DNA of 64,000 bases from Candidatus Formimonas warabiya (GCF_002777255.1 NZ_CP017634.1:2678903-2742902); one strand, 5' to 3'; positions 1 through 8,873 are shown, counted from the first letter of the stretch. The notes: generated from the letters alone by a model not told the origin. Numbers and translations are program-made.

Positions 1-1266
1 TTGCATTCCTCGCTGCGCCGCCTGTGTAAAATTCAAAAGGTGGTGCACATGGCAGATGCCGCGCACATCGAAAATTTGTTGGGCAGAACGGGCGGTGCTC
101 TGCCCGAACAGATTGCGAATTGCGATTTCATTGTATTACGCAATGCACGTTCGACAGCTACCCATCATCGAATCCGGCGGCTTATGCGCGGAATAAACCC
201 CAGTGTTGATATATATGAAATAAAGGCCTATAACGATCTATATAAACAGCTTTTCGGCAGGAAAGAACACCCTGTCAACATTTTTTTCCTAATTGTCATC
301 CTGATTGTGGCCCTGCACTTTGTTGCCAAACCGATTCTAGAATTGTTCCAAATCCCAGTCAATACTATCATTAATGTATTTTTAGGAATCATCCTTCAAG
401 CCGTCCCGTTTTTGCTGATCGGCGTATTGCTCTCTTCCGCAATTCAGGTCTTTATCCCTCAGGATGCCATTGAACGCCGATTCCCCAAATCAATCGGTGC
501 GGGAATGCTTGTGGCAATTTTAAGCGGTTTCTGCCTCCCAGTCTGCGACTGCGCCTCCATCCCTATTTTTAGGAGCTTGGTAAAAAAAGGAATTCCTCTT
601 TCAGTGGCCGTTACCTTTATGACGGCTACACCGGTAATCAATCCGGTAGTTATTTTATCGACTTATTACGCTTTCAGCGGCAACATGACAATTGTGGTCG
701 GGCGTGTGTGCTTTGGTATTATCGCCGCTGTTACCATCGGGTCCATCCTTGCCATCTGGCCGCCGAAAGGTTATGTATTATCCGGGGGTGCGCTGGACAG
801 GCTTATGTGCAGCTGTGGCTGCTATGAAGATACAGAATCGATCACCACTTTTCCCGGAAAGGTTGGTTTGTTTTTCCGTCATTCACAAGCAGAATTCTTT
901 AGTGTAGGAAAATATTTGGTGATCGGAACTTTTATTTCTTCCCTTTTTCAGACGATGGGAACAAAAATATTCACGGCCCCTCAGAGCGGCACAGGTTTGG
1001 CAATTTCCCTCCTGATGATGATGGTGATGGCGTTTGTCCTCTCTTTGTGTTCATCATCCGACGCCGTTATTGCACGCAGCTTTGCCAATCAATTTCCCAT
1101 GGGTGCGATTATGGGATTCTTAGTGTTTGGGCCGATGATGGATATCAAAAATGTGATGATGCTCTCTGCCGGATTTTCAAAGCGTTTTATTGGCAGGCTA
1201 TTATTGATCGCCTTTATCGTATGTTTTACCGTGGTCTTTCTACTTTCTGGCTTGGGAGGGATATAA
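1..1266 (+). CDS. CobW-like segment fused to DUF318 (YraQ-type) permease, 5' partial
   Basis: The reading frame is open from the first base, so the true start probably lies upstream of the window. Residues 1 to about 85 resemble the end of a CobW/G3E GTPase domain (a LPEQIANCDFIVL stretch followed by LRxMRGINP-like sequence). The rest, from about residue 90, is a multi-pass permease of the DUF318/YraQ family with the typical CLPVCDCASIPIFRSL loop, a TATPVINPV segment and a second Cys-rich loop CSCGCY. The family is thought to export or handle metals or other small solutes, but no substrate is proven. The stop is 2 bp before the start of the TIGR03943 gene, the usual partner, so the two are one operon. 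The GTPase fusion suggests energised or metal-delivery transport (inference). Confidence 0.75.
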   Translation: MHSSLRRLCKIQKVVHMADAAHIENLLGRTGGALPEQIANCDFIVLRNARSTATHHRIRRLMRGINPSVDIYEIKAYNDLYKQLFGRKEHPVNIFFLIVILIVALHFVAKPILELFQIPVNTIINVFLGIILQAVPFLLIGVLLSSAIQVFIPQDAIERRFPKSIGAGMLVAILSGFCLPVCDCASIPIFRSLVKKGIPLSVAVTFMTATPVINPVVILSTYYAFSGNMTIVVGRVCFGIIAAVTIGSILAIWPPKGYVLSGGALDRLMCSCGCYEDTESITTFPGKVGLFFRHSQAEFFSVGKYLVIGTFISSLFQTMGTKIFTAPQSGTGLAISLLMMMVMAFVLSLCSSSDAVIARSFANQFPMGAIMGFLVFGPMMDIKNVMMLSAGFSKRFIGRLLLIAFIVCFTVVFLLSGLGGI

Positions 1267-1268
1267 AT

Positions 1269-2168
1269 ATGCCGGCAAGGGCGTTTAATCCTCAGATTTT
1301 TTTAGAGTTCGTCTGTTACTCCGTTTTTGGGGGATTCATTTTTTATTTGGTGCGCAGCGGGGAATATCTTTCCTATGTCACGCCCAGAATGAAACCGTAT
1401 CTTTACTTTACAGCAATCGTCATGCTGGTATGGGCTTGTGTGGGACTTTCCAGGCTATTTCGCCCACAGTACAAAATACGCTCTGCCCACTGCTTTGTGC
1501 TGACGATTCTCATTTTATTTTTATTGCTTCCCCATAGTCCTCTCAGTACTGCCGATCTTACTGCCAATTACACCGGGGGCAGTGCCTTTAGTCAGGGTAC
1601 CCTTACCAATAAACAGATGCCATCGAATAATCCCAAGGGCAGCCCCTCGTCAAGCACCCCGGCACCTACCGAAAGCAACGCGAATACACCGGTGACTGCA
1701 CAGCCGAATGACAATATCTCCGATTCTACAGATAGTACGCCACCCAATACGCAATCGGCAGCCACGGATGATCCTGAAGCCGGGCTTTCCGGTCTGGATG
1801 CCGAAAATAAAAAAATAACAGTAGATAACGATGAATTCTATCCATGGATTGCGGAAGTCTATACAAATATGGCTAAATATGAAAGCTATACGATTTCCAT
1901 CACGGGATTCGTATTCAAAGATCCAGAATACTTCGCCGAGAATGAATTCGTACCCGCCAGACTTGCCATGACATGTTGCACCGCTGATTTGGCGCCGCTG
2001 GGGATGTTATGCAAATATGATAAAGTATCCGAGTTGAAAGCAGATTCATGGGTCACCGTCGAGGGCGTGATTCATAAAGGTCAATATGAGGGGGAGGATG
2101 AACCGCAAATTACGGTGACAAAAATTACACCTGCCCAGGAAGTAGAAGGCTATATCTATCCCTATTAA
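1269..2168 (+). CDS. TIGR03943 family permease-associated membrane protein
   Basis: 299 aa. The start is the ATG at 1269, just after the permease stop; the open frame upstream of it only overlaps the permease in another frame. Three hydrophobic segments lie in the first about 90 residues, followed by a Ser/Thr/Pro/Asn-rich, low-complexity linker (about residues 100-180) and a conserved extracytoplasmic C-terminal domain with a TCCTAD motif and a VEGVIHKG strand. This C-terminal domain defines TIGR03943, which is almost always encoded beside DUF318 permeases. It probably forms a two-component transporter with the preceding protein. Substrate is unknown. Confidence 0.75.
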   Translation: MPARAFNPQIFLEFVCYSVFGGFIFYLVRSGEYLSYVTPRMKPYLYFTAIVMLVWACVGLSRLFRPQYKIRSAHCFVLTILILFLLLPHSPLSTADLTANYTGGSAFSQGTLTNKQMPSNNPKGSPSSSTPAPTESNANTPVTAQPNDNISDSTDSTPPNTQSAATDDPEAGLSGLDAENKKITVDNDEFYPWIAEVYTNMAKYESYTISITGFVFKDPEYFAENEFVPARLAMTCCTADLAPLGMLCKYDKVSELKADSWVTVEGVIHKGQYEGEDEPQITVTKITPAQEVEGYIYPY

Positions 2169-2264
2169 TAATGTTCCTATTTAAGAGTTGGCTATTGTTG
2201 CTTTCAGTCTATTTTAGTTGATTTTTGTTCCTAGATTTTATATGATAGGGATGGAGGTGATTTT

Positions 2265-3014
2265 ATGTCTGCAGATAAGGAACTGATAACCGCTCAAGTC
2301 CTGGCGGAAGCCTTAGATCTTTCTGTTGAAACAGTGTGGAGGTACACAAGAGAGAAAAAAATACCCTACCTTGAGTTGGGCAGCAAGCAATACCGCTATA
2401 AGCTTGCTGATGTAATCAGTGCCCTGACCGGTCCAACCGTTCAGGAAAAGGCAGCCGAGTACAAAATCGAATCCACTAAAAGCTACACTTACCAGGACTA
2501 TCTGGAACTGCCGGAGGAACCAGGCTATCGTTACGAGATTCTCGAGGGCATGTTGATCAAAGAACCATCACCTAATGTTTCCCACCAGCGGGTTTCCCGG
2601 CGGCTGCAACGCATTCTGGAAGATTATTTTTGGGAGGCTGATCCTGAAGGTGAAATCTTTGATGCCCCGTTGGATGTGACCTTCCTTGATGTTACCGTAG
2701 TCCAGCCTGACCTGTTCTATGTCTCAGGGGAACAAAAACTAATTGTGAAAGATGCCCGTATTGATGGTCCGCCCACACTGGTAGTTGAAGTTATTTCTCC
2801 CTCCAGCAGCCGTAAGGACCGGCTTCAAAAACTGCGGGTTTACCAAAAAGCCCAAGTTCACCACTATTGGATTGTCAATCCAGAGGAAAAAACCCTCGAA
2901 TGCTTTTCCCTCCGGGATGGCATATACGCCCTGGTGGCAGCGGGAATGGATGAAGACGTTGTAGAACACCCAAGTTTTGCAGGGTTATCCATTGCCTTAA
3001 AGGCCCTGTGGTAG
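2265..3014 (+). CDS. HTH (excisionase-type) + Uma2 (DUF820) nuclease-fold protein
   Basis: 249 aa with a good ribosome binding site (GGAGGTG) before ATG 2265. Residues about 8-55 form a MerR/excisionase-like helix-turn-helix (ITAQVLAEALDLSVETVWRY). Residues about 70-249 are a Uma2 domain, a PD-(D/E)XK nuclease-fold family, with QPDLFYV, LVVEVISPSS and YWIVNPEEKTLECF segments that hold the expected acidic and Lys positions. Uma2 proteins are abundant in cyanobacteria and some Firmicutes; their real role is unproven and many are thought to be mobile or selfish. The gene stands alone, with no toxin or CRISPR neighbour. Confidence 0.75.
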   Translation: MSADKELITAQVLAEALDLSVETVWRYTREKKIPYLELGSKQYRYKLADVISALTGPTVQEKAAEYKIESTKSYTYQDYLELPEEPGYRYEILEGMLIKEPSPNVSHQRVSRRLQRILEDYFWEADPEGEIFDAPLDVTFLDVTVVQPDLFYVSGEQKLIVKDARIDGPPTLVVEVISPSSSRKDRLQKLRVYQKAQVHHYWIVNPEEKTLECFSLRDGIYALVAAGMDEDVVEHPSFAGLSIALKALW

Positions 3015-3163
3015 AGGCAGCATATTCAAAAATTTTTATATCATCAATGTGCGTGATCATAAGGAGACGATCCCTGTAAGCAGAAATATGTGAAAGAACT
3101 GAAAGAAAAGTTTGACTGGTAATATGAAAAGTTCTCCTTTGACCCTATGGCTTATTGTTTACA

Positions 3164-3204
3164 TAGAAAAACTCAGTCTCATCGTCACTTAGGACTGAGT
3201 TTTT
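3164..3204 (-). terminator. Terminator hairpin beside the degenerate tRNA-Ala copy
   Basis: A perfect 12-bp inverted repeat (AAAAACTCAGTC / GACTGAGTTTTT) with a loop of about 16 nt, and T-tracts on both sides. It is a diverged copy of the hairpin at 5911-5949 that follows the intact tRNA-Ala gene. Confidence 0.6.
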
Positions 3205-3209
3205 GTTTT

Positions 3210-3290
3210 TGGCGGAGATAGTCGGGATCGAACCAACGACCTCTTGAATACCATTCAGGCGCGATCCCAACCTCGGATATTCCCGTGTTT
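3210..3290 (-). pseudogene. Degenerate tRNA-Ala copy
   Basis: Read on the minus strand this matches the intact tRNA-Ala(GGC) at 5958-6033 over its 3' half: T arm GTTGG/CCGAC with TTCGATC loop, anticodon stem CCTGA/TCAAG with one mismatch, and a CCA end. The D arm has lost its pairing and the loop now reads GGT at the anticodon position. Upstream and downstream flanks, including a terminator, are also shared. I infer a duplicated tRNA gene that has decayed. A role as an attachment-site remnant is possible but no integrase is present. Confidence 0.6.
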
Positions 3291-3359
3291 ATGCAATTTC
3301 AAAACTAAGAACTATTTCAATAATTTTATGGGGGTCCGGCATACGTTAAAGCAAGATAA

Positions 3360-3700
3360 AGAAATAGGGGAATGATGTTTGCTCTCCCAAGTGATAGGTA
3401 AAAACTATTACTTTTATGATATGCCCACGGATGTGCAATGGAGTTCATGGAGGCAAACGACGGATACCGCAAAATCTGTGATTCCATCATCGTTTCCTAC
3501 GGTGAATTGAAGACAATTACCAATGAGGATTATGCTATGGGCAATATAACATCTGCCGATTAGCCAGCAGCTCATTACCGCGGTCAGCTCTATGGTTTTC
3601 AGATGCCCACCCAACCGGCACACAATAGCATTATGAATTGGACGGAGGTCGGAGAGAGTCCGGTTATCGCATATATTGTAATCTTCTTCTTTACTATTTT
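3360..3700 (+). pseudogene. Possible degraded coding remnant, unrecognised
   Basis: Two plausible protein-like stretches occur in different frames: one around 3395-3450 (NYYFYDMPTDVQW) and one from 3437 (MEFMEANDGYRK onward) that stops at a TAG near 3560 and then stays open. No ribosome binding site fits, and I recognise no family. It looks like a frameshifted remnant rather than a functional gene. Otherwise the 3015-3837 gap holds only the tRNA copy and the terminator described separately. Confidence 0.25.
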
Positions 3701-3762
3701 TTCTCCCATACTACTATTACACAAGTTATCCACAACCTTGACAAGAGCATAATTTCCTTAAT

Positions 3763-3792
3763 AAAAACTGTGCCCAAGCAGAGCACAGTTTT
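3763..3792 (-). terminator. Terminator of the fprA-cupin operon
   Basis: An 11-bp perfect stem (AAAAACTGTGC / GCACAGTTTTT) with an 8-nt loop, T-rich on both sides, 46 bp after the cupin stop. It can end transcription from either direction. Confidence 0.75.
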
Positions 3793-3837
3793 TATCTATC
3801 AATTTCGCAATATTTCTTTGCCGTGTTTTACCTTCGC

Positions 3838-4179
3838 TCACACAGGAAATATCACCGTGAGCAGCATCTTGAACTGCGCCGCCGCTTCCACTGCGTGCGG
3901 TATACCGGCAGGCATCACAATGCTCTGCCCGGCTTCAATCGTATATGCCTTACCAGCAATGGTAATGAACGCGCTGCCATCCAGAATATACACCAACGCG
4001 TCGCCCTTGGATTCGTGCGCGCTGATTTCTTCTCCCGTGTCAAACGCGAACAGCGTTATGCTCACAGCCTTGTTTTGCACAAGCGTGCGGCTGACAATCT
4101 GCCCCTCCTGATACGCGACGAGGGAAGCCATATCCAGCACTTTTTCAAAATCAATATTCTTTAAAATCTTGTCCGCCAT
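3838..4179 (-). CDS. Small single-domain cupin protein
   Basis: 113 aa with ribosome binding site AAGGAGAG before ATG 4179. It is one cupin barrel: the first metal-site motif lies in ISAHESKGDALVYILDG and the second in MPAGIPHAVEA, where one His remains. N-terminal residues KILKNIDFEKVLDMASLV are typical of small cupins found in anaerobes near flavodiiron proteins. It follows the DUF1858 remnant and fprA on the same strand, so it is probably cotranscribed. It may bind a metal or small ligand; catalytic function is unknown. Confidence 0.7.
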   Translation of the reverse strand: MADKILKNIDFEKVLDMASLVAYQEGQIVSRTLVQNKAVSITLFAFDTGEEISAHESKGDALVYILDGSAFITIAGKAYTIEAGQSIVMPAGIPHAVEAAAQFKMLLTVIFPV

Positions 4180-4194
4180 ATTGTTCTCTCCTTC

Positions 4195-4424
4195 TTATTC
4201 CGATACAAGCCGCTTTTCGCCCGTAATCTGCTTGTGATTAAGGCCATATCCAGCTTTTTAAGCGCCGCACCCTTGGGTATCGTCATAAAGCGGCCTACGC
4301 TCGCCAGCATGCCTGGCTTTGTGATGTCCGTAAAGCCGATCTGCGCCAATATCCCGACCAGCTCCGGATACCGGGTGCAAAGAGAATGCACCGATTATTT
4401 CAAATCAATAGCTTTTGTTTCCAT
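4195..4424 (-). pseudogene. DUF1858 domain protein, broken by a stop codon and a frameshift
   Basis: Starting at ATG 4424, one base after the fprA stop, the frame reads METKAIDLK and then hits TAA; it continues as SVHSLCTRYPELVGILAQIGF and KPGMLASVGRFMTIPKG, which is the DUF1858 signature. Near 4255 the family-like C-terminus (KAGYGL... to a TAA at 4195, just before the cupin ribosome binding site) is in another frame, as if one A was lost from a run of A. A GTG at 4391 could restart translation but has no good ribosome binding site. DUF1858 genes often accompany fprA. I call it a decaying gene; a sequencing error is the alternative. Confidence 0.55.
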
Positions 4425-4425
4425 A

Positions 4426-5613
4426 TCATTGATCTCTCGCTATGGTTTTCCCATACGCCTCACAATTGGAGAGAGCAGCTTCATCCGGAACCCAAAGGGT
4501 TCTGATCCCCTCGTCGTGCACGCGGAAGCCCGATTCTGCAAGCGCTTTGGCGATATGCCCCACCGATTCTCCACTCCACCCGTAGCTGCCGAAGGCCGCC
4601 GCACTCTTTCCGGTAAACTTAAGGCCCTTTATCATCTCCAGCAAGCCGCCGATGGAATGCAGGATGCCACGGTTGATCGTGGACGATCCTATGAGCACTG
4701 TTTTAGAGCGAAATATCTCCGTGATAACATCATTCTTATCCTCTTTGGCTGCATTCATCAGTTTTACCGTCACATCCGCGTCCTGGCTGCGTATGCCCCC
4801 GGCGATCGCCTCGGCCATGCGGCGTGTCGCTCCCCACATGCTATCGTAGACGATGCTGATCTGGTTCTCCTGGTAAGAATCCGCCCATTTCAGATACGTG
4901 CGGACGATCTGTGTGGGGTTTTCTTTCCATATAATTCCGTGGCTTGGACAAATCAACTCCACCGGCAGACCGAAACCCAGCACCTCATTGATCTTTTTTG
5001 TAACCAGCGGCGAAAACGGAGTCAAAATATTTGCGTAATACTTGATGGCCTCGGCGTAAAGCTCGGCGTTGTCCACTGCGTCATTATACAAGGATTCGGT
5101 GGCGTAATGCTGGCCGAACGCATCGTTGGAGAACAGGATGTTTTCACCCGTCAGGTAGCAGAACATGCTGTCCGGCCAATGCAGCATCGGCGCTTCCACA
5201 AAAATCAACTTCGTGTTGCCGAGATCCAGCGTATCCCCTGTCTTTACCGTAACAAAATTCCAGTCCTGATGATAATGCCCCTTAAGCGATTTAACCGCGT
5301 TGGCCGTGCAATAGATGGGCGTATCAGGGATGTGGCGCATCAACTCCGGCAGCGCACCGCTATGGTCGATCTCTGCATGGTTTGCAACAATGTAGTCGAT
5401 GTCGTTTAAGTCGATCTCCTGGCGCAGACTGGTAACAAACTCCTTGTCAAAGGGCTGCCACACCGTGTCTATCAGTACGTTTTTGCTGTCCCTTACGAGA
5501 TAGGAGTTATAGGATGAGCCTTTTCGCGTCGAGTATTCGTCGCCATGGAATTTCTTCAATTCCCAATCCACCTTGCCGACCCATGTCACTTTGGTGGTGA
5601 GATTTTTCCCCAT
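4426..5613 (-). CDS. fprA: A-type flavoprotein / flavodiiron protein (FprA family)
   Basis: 395 aa. The start at 5613 is fixed by a GGAGG ribosome binding site; an upstream in-frame Met has none. N-terminal metallo-beta-lactamase-like domain (about 1-250) with the diiron motif HAEIDH in VANHAEIDHSGALPEL and further His residues; C-terminal flavodoxin domain (about 255-395) with VYDSMWGATRRMA. The family reduces O2 to water or NO to N2O in anaerobes, using electrons from rubredoxin or F420-like donors. It heads a short operon with a DUF1858 remnant and a cupin. Role here: oxygen or NO defence. Confidence 0.9.
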   Translation of the reverse strand: MGKNLTTKVTWVGKVDWELKKFHGDEYSTRKGSSYNSYLVRDSKNVLIDTVWQPFDKEFVTSLRQEIDLNDIDYIVANHAEIDHSGALPELMRHIPDTPIYCTANAVKSLKGHYHQDWNFVTVKTGDTLDLGNTKLIFVEAPMLHWPDSMFCYLTGENILFSNDAFGQHYATESLYNDAVDNAELYAEAIKYYANILTPFSPLVTKKINEVLGFGLPVELICPSHGIIWKENPTQIVRTYLKWADSYQENQISIVYDSMWGATRRMAEAIAGGIRSQDADVTVKLMNAAKEDKNDVITEIFRSKTVLIGSSTINRGILHSIGGLLEMIKGLKFTGKSAAAFGSYGWSGESVGHIAKALAESGFRVHDEGIRTLWVPDEAALSNCEAYGKTIARDQ

Positions 5614-5674
5614 TGTCAAAAACCTCCGATCCTTTTTCGTATATTTAGCATAACACAAAGCCATGAGACTGTAC

Positions 5675-5688
5675 GTTGCAATTGCAAC
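5675..5688. promoter_or_regulatory. Palindrome upstream of fprA, possible operator
   Basis: GTTGCAATTGCAAC is a perfect 14-bp palindrome 62 bp upstream of the fprA start, in a short AT-rich leader. Its place suggests a repressor or activator site for oxygen/NO response, but no known consensus is claimed. Confidence 0.35.
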
Positions 5689-5837
5689 AAATCCAAAAGA
5701 TTTATACCGTGAATATCCGAGGTCAGGGAGCCGTTAATTTGTAAATTTGTTCATATTTTCCTGCCGCCTATTTTATTACAGATTTGCTCACTAGTCAACT
5801 TTACTTGCCCTGTAAAAGTACACAATGATATATGTTT

Positions 5838-5883
5838 CATAGCCGACCGACAACGGTAAAAAACTGTTGCCGGTCGGCTATGT
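5838..5883. terminator. Strong GC hairpin between fprA and tRNA-Ala
   Basis: CATAGCCGACCG pairs with CGGTCGGCTATG, extended by a CAACGG/CTGTTG step, giving about 18 bp in all. It lies in the 5614-5957 gap, where no gene is seen. The flanking T-tracts are weak, so it may be a terminator or a repeat of the REP type. Confidence 0.45.
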
Positions 5884-5910
5884 GCTTTCAGCATTTTTTG
5901 CGGGTTTACA

Positions 5911-5949
5911 TAGAAAAACTCAGTCCAATTGTTATTTCGGACTAAGTTT
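5911..5949 (-). terminator. Terminator after tRNA-Ala
   Basis: AAACTCAGTCC pairs with GGACTAAGTTT with one mismatch, followed on the minus strand by a T-tract. It lies directly after the CCA end of tRNA-Ala. Confidence 0.6.
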
Positions 5950-5957
5950 ATTGTTTT

Positions 5958-6033
<76 letters not shown>

Positions 6034-6148
6034 ATATTTTGTTTTCCGAGGTACATTGGATATTATATTAAATTCATCCCGGCTTGTCAACGGCAAAAAT
6101 AATTTTTCCGGGCACAGATCCTGCCACCCGGCTACCGGCAATTTCTGG

Positions 6149-6901
6149 CTATGCGTTAATGGGCTTGCGCACAGCGAAATACATCCTCTCATCTTTAGAC
6201 AGATCAAGAGAAGTCCCCAACAAATCTCCCCCTATGTGGTTCAAAGCAAATCCCGTTTTTTCCGCCAGTTCCCGGATCGTCTCTATCGAGTAACATTTCT
6301 GTTGATGTTCTTCCACATATCTGCGGAATAGTCCGTTCCCCTGTTTCACGAAAAAGGTCAGGTCAATGCGCATGATGGGACTGTGGGAAAAATCATTTTC
6401 CCAGATCAACACCACATCATCTTCCTGTTGCACCCATTGGTTATCGGCCAATACCGCTTGGTAATAGTAGGGGGTACGCAGGTCAAAGATAAAACTGCCC
6501 CCAGGTTTCAAAGCCCGAAAGATGCTTTTAAAACAGCGCGCCAAATCTTTTTCTTCCGTGAGGTAATTTAAAGTGTCACAAAGGCAGATCACCGCATCAA
6601 CCCCACCCGGCAGCCTAATCTGACGGATATCCATTTCCAGCAATTGAGCAGGAAGATTTTCTTGGAACAGCTTGTCCTGACATACCGCCAGCATCTCGGC
6701 CGAATTATCAATCCCGTAAACCTGGTAATGACGCCGCACCAGGTGCAGGAGGACACTCCCCGTCCCGCAACCGGCATCCAGAACTGTCCGGGGCAGAGTA
6801 CCCATCTGGCGCCACCGGTACTCCAGACCATCGACCCATTGACCGTAATCTACATGACCCATGAGCCGGTCATAGACGGAAGCCATCGCATGGTAGGTCA
6901 T
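6149..6901 (-). CDS. Class I SAM-dependent methyltransferase
   Basis: 250 aa. ATG 6901 overlaps the rsfS stop (ATGA), so the two are translationally coupled; open frame upstream of this ATG lies inside rsfS. Motif I is LDAGCGTGSV at about residue 40, followed by GIDNSAEML, an acidic strand end and ALKPGGSFIFDL. It belongs to the small methyltransferases that follow yqeK-rsfS in many Clostridia. The substrate is unknown; a ribosome or tRNA target is only a guess from context. Confidence 0.8.
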   Translation of the reverse strand: MTYHAMASVYDRLMGHVDYGQWVDGLEYRWRQMGTLPRTVLDAGCGTGSVLLHLVRRHYQVYGIDNSAEMLAVCQDKLFQENLPAQLLEMDIRQIRLPGGVDAVICLCDTLNYLTEEKDLARCFKSIFRALKPGGSFIFDLRTPYYYQAVLADNQWVQQEDDVVLIWENDFSHSPIMRIDLTFFVKQGNGLFRRYVEEHQQKCYSIETIRELAEKTGFALNHIGGDLLGTSLDLSKDERMYFAVRKPINA

Positions 6902-7275
6902 TTTGCCTGCTGCTCCCCGTAATAAGTAAACTTGGCATCGCCCCACAATCTTTCCAGGTTGTAATACAACCTTTCTTCTTCCTGGAAAATATGGACGACG
7001 ACGGTGCCGAAATCCATGAGAACCCACCTGGCATCCCTCAAGCCTTCCGTGCGTAAAGGTGACAGTCCCTCCAAGGATAATTTTTCGTGGGTATGATCGC
7101 TGATGGCTTTCACTTGAATGGCATTTGAGCCGGTGCACACCACAAAATAATCGGCAATAATAGAAATCCCCTGCAAGTTCATGATGACGATGTTCTTGCC
7201 TTTTTTATCTTCTGCACTTGCTGCACAGGCCATGGCTAAATCATATGACGTCAAATTTTCTTTCTCCTTTCCCAT
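6898..7275 (-). CDS. rsfS: Ribosome silencing factor RsfS (Iojap family)
   Basis: 125 aa, with AAAGGAGAAAG-like ribosome binding site. The family block is easy to see: IVIMNLQGISIIADYFVVCTG, LRTEGLRDARWVLMDFGTVVVHIF and YYNLERLWGDA. RsfS binds L14 on the 50S subunit and blocks joining to 30S during starvation. It sits between yqeK and a methyltransferase, the normal nadD-yqeK-rsfS order of Firmicutes. Length and motifs are usual. Confidence 0.93.
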   Translation of the reverse strand: MGKEKENLTSYDLAMACAASAEDKKGKNIVIMNLQGISIIADYFVVCTGSNAIQVKAISDHTHEKLSLEGLSPLRTEGLRDARWVLMDFGTVVVHIFQEEERLYYNLERLWGDAKFTYYGEQQAK

Positions 7276-7293
7276 TTATGGATTCATATTTGT

Positions 7294-7866
7294 TTAAGAA
7301 TCTCCTCGATTTTTTCCTCTGATATCATCACGCGTTACCAATGTCAGAGGATGAACCGCCTGCTTTCGTTTCTTCAGATACTGAATCGTCCCGTTCAGCG
7401 CTTCCAGCATCGCCCCGTCAAGATCCCGATAAATCAGGGATCTTAATTTTTCCACCCCGGGCCAGTCTCTTTCCGGTTCTACCATATCGGCCAAAAAAAT
7501 AATTTTGTCTAATAAGGACATCGACTTACCGCCCACAGTATGTTTTGCTATGGCACTGAGTACTTCCTGATCTTGGATCCCTAAATCATGCTGTACCAAA
7601 AGAGCACCGACAGGGGCATGAAGCACCACAGGATGGGCTCTTTCCTCATCCAAAAGGACCAGTCCGTGATCCAGGGCAATTTTGATTAATTGGTCTTCCG
7701 GCACTTCCCGGGCATAATCATGAAGGATGCCCGCCAGCCATGCCTTTTCCTGGTCCCCCCCCCAAAAACGGGCCAGATCTTTGGCTGTTTGAGCGACTCC
7801 CAAGGAATGCCTCCACCGGTGGGGCGACATTTTTTCCTGAATATCTATTTCCATAGGTTGACCCAT
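7294..7866 (-). CDS. yqeK: HD-domain YqeK-type symmetrical Ap4A hydrolase
   Basis: 190 aa. The start at 7866 is chosen for the GGGGGAGGAATT ribosome binding site. HD-domain metal ligands: HRWRHSLGVA (His), GILHDYAREV (His-Asp), then HAPVGA and the closing DMVEPER. YqeK hydrolyses diadenosine tetraphosphate to two ADP in the cytosol. It lies 18 bp before rsfS and is in the same transcript. Confidence 0.9.
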   Translation of the reverse strand: MGQPMEIDIQEKMSPHRWRHSLGVAQTAKDLARFWGGDQEKAWLAGILHDYAREVPEDQLIKIALDHGLVLLDEERAHPVVLHAPVGALLVQHDLGIQDQEVLSAIAKHTVGGKSMSLLDKIIFLADMVEPERDWPGVEKLRSLIYRDLDGAMLEALNGTIQYLKKRKQAVHPLTLVTRDDIRGKNRGDS

Positions 7867-7930
7867 AATTCCTCCCCCAAAATACACTTAAACCTCCTTT
7901 TTCTTACATAAGGAGGTTTAACATACTCAG

Positions 7931-8179
7931 TTACTGTCGGGCCTTAGCCTCACTAACAGTAAGAACCCGCCCTCCAAATTCCGCACCGTTCATAGCGTCA
8001 ATAATCTTCTCAGCATCTTCATCACCGACTTCGACAAACCCAAAGCCACGGCTTCTTCCCGTTTCCCGGTCGGTGATAATCCGCCCGCTCACTATTTCAC
8101 CGTGCTGAGTAAAGGCAGCAATTAAATCTTCTGATTTGGTAGTCCAGGGTAAATTCCCTACATATAACGTACGCACCAA
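7931..8179 (-). CDS. RRM-domain RNA-binding protein
   Basis: 82 aa, one RNA recognition motif that spans the whole protein: RNP2 as LYVGNL and RNP1 as RGFGFVEV, with the linking ITDRETGRS loop. An AGGTG ribosome binding site 6 nt before the TTG at 8179 makes that codon the best start; a GTG at 8188 is the alternative. Such glycine-poor single-RRM proteins are common in cyanobacteria and occur sporadically in Firmicutes, where they may act as RNA chaperones. Here it sits between nadD and yqeK. Confidence 0.85.
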   Translation of the reverse strand: MVRTLYVGNLPWTTKSEDLIAAFTQHGEIVSGRIITDRETGRSRGFGFVEVGDEDAEKIIDAMNGAEFGGRVLTVSEAKARQ

Positions 8180-8279
8180 GATTTTCACCTCACAAGTAGC
8201 ATTTACTACTATTATGCACTTGGCGGAATAGATTATACGGTAAAATCCCCATTTTCAGGGACCTGTTGCCCGGAAAAAA

Positions 8280-8873
8280 TTATGGATGGTACAGTTTGTT
8301 GTCCAAAATATATTGTTCCACAGCTTCCGGAAGCAAGTATTTGATGGGCCTTTTATCCATCACCCGCTGCCGGATATCCGTTGACGAGATCGCCAAAGCG
8401 GGGACTTCCATGAAAATAATCTTTTTTAAAAATTCCTGGGGCAAATGGTTGGCTTCCTGAAGATGAAAACCCGGCCGGGTGGCCGCGATAAAGCGGCACT
8501 GTTCCATCAAGAATTTCACATTTTTCCAGGTGATGATTTCTAAAATGGCATCTGCCCCGGTAATAAAGTACAAATCGATATCCTGGCCATATTGATCTAA
8601 AAAAGCGGCCACCGTATCTACGGCATAAGAATATCCCGGCCTGTCCAATTCCACCCGGGAGACATGAAAAAAAGGATTGGTGGCTACGGCCAGCGCCGTC
8701 ATATGATACCTGTGTTCCGTGGGCGTAATGTCCTGTACTTTTTTATGGGGAGGCCTTCCGGAAGGAACGAAAATCACCTGATCCAGATGAAATCCGCACC
8801 GGGCCGCTTCTGCCGTGACCAGGTGCCCGTAATGAATGGGGTCGAAGGTTCCCCCCATAATGCCTATGGCCAT
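8280..8873 (-). CDS. nadD: Nicotinate-nucleotide adenylyltransferase
   Basis: 197 aa. The start at 8873 ([12 protein letters not shown]) fits known NadD N-termini and has an AAAGGA site; an upstream Met at 8903 with AAAGGTGGG is also possible. Nucleotidyltransferase motifs: [12 protein letters not shown] near the N-terminus and SSTDIRQR near the end. It makes nicotinic acid adenine dinucleotide in NAD synthesis. It follows proA, as in many Clostridia. Confidence 0.93.
   Translation of the reverse strand: MAIGIMGGTFDPIHYGHLVTAEAARCGFHLDQVIFVPSGRPPHKKVQDITPTEHRYHMTALAVATNPFFHVSRVELDRPGYSYAVDTVAAFLDQYGQDIDLYFITGADAILEIITWKNVKFLMEQCRFIAATRPGFHLQEANHLPQEFLKKIIFMEVPALAISSTDIRQRVMDKRPIKYLLPEAVEQYILDNKLYHP

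Noticed and set aside
3437..3740. Another pyrrolysine gene, as a TAG interrupts an open frame here
   Set aside because: No recognisable family, no ribosome binding site and coding-like text in two frames; a degraded remnant is more likely.
4195..4424. Amber read-through in the DUF1858 gene
   Set aside because: The interrupting codon is TAA, which pyrrolysine does not use, and a second defect is present.
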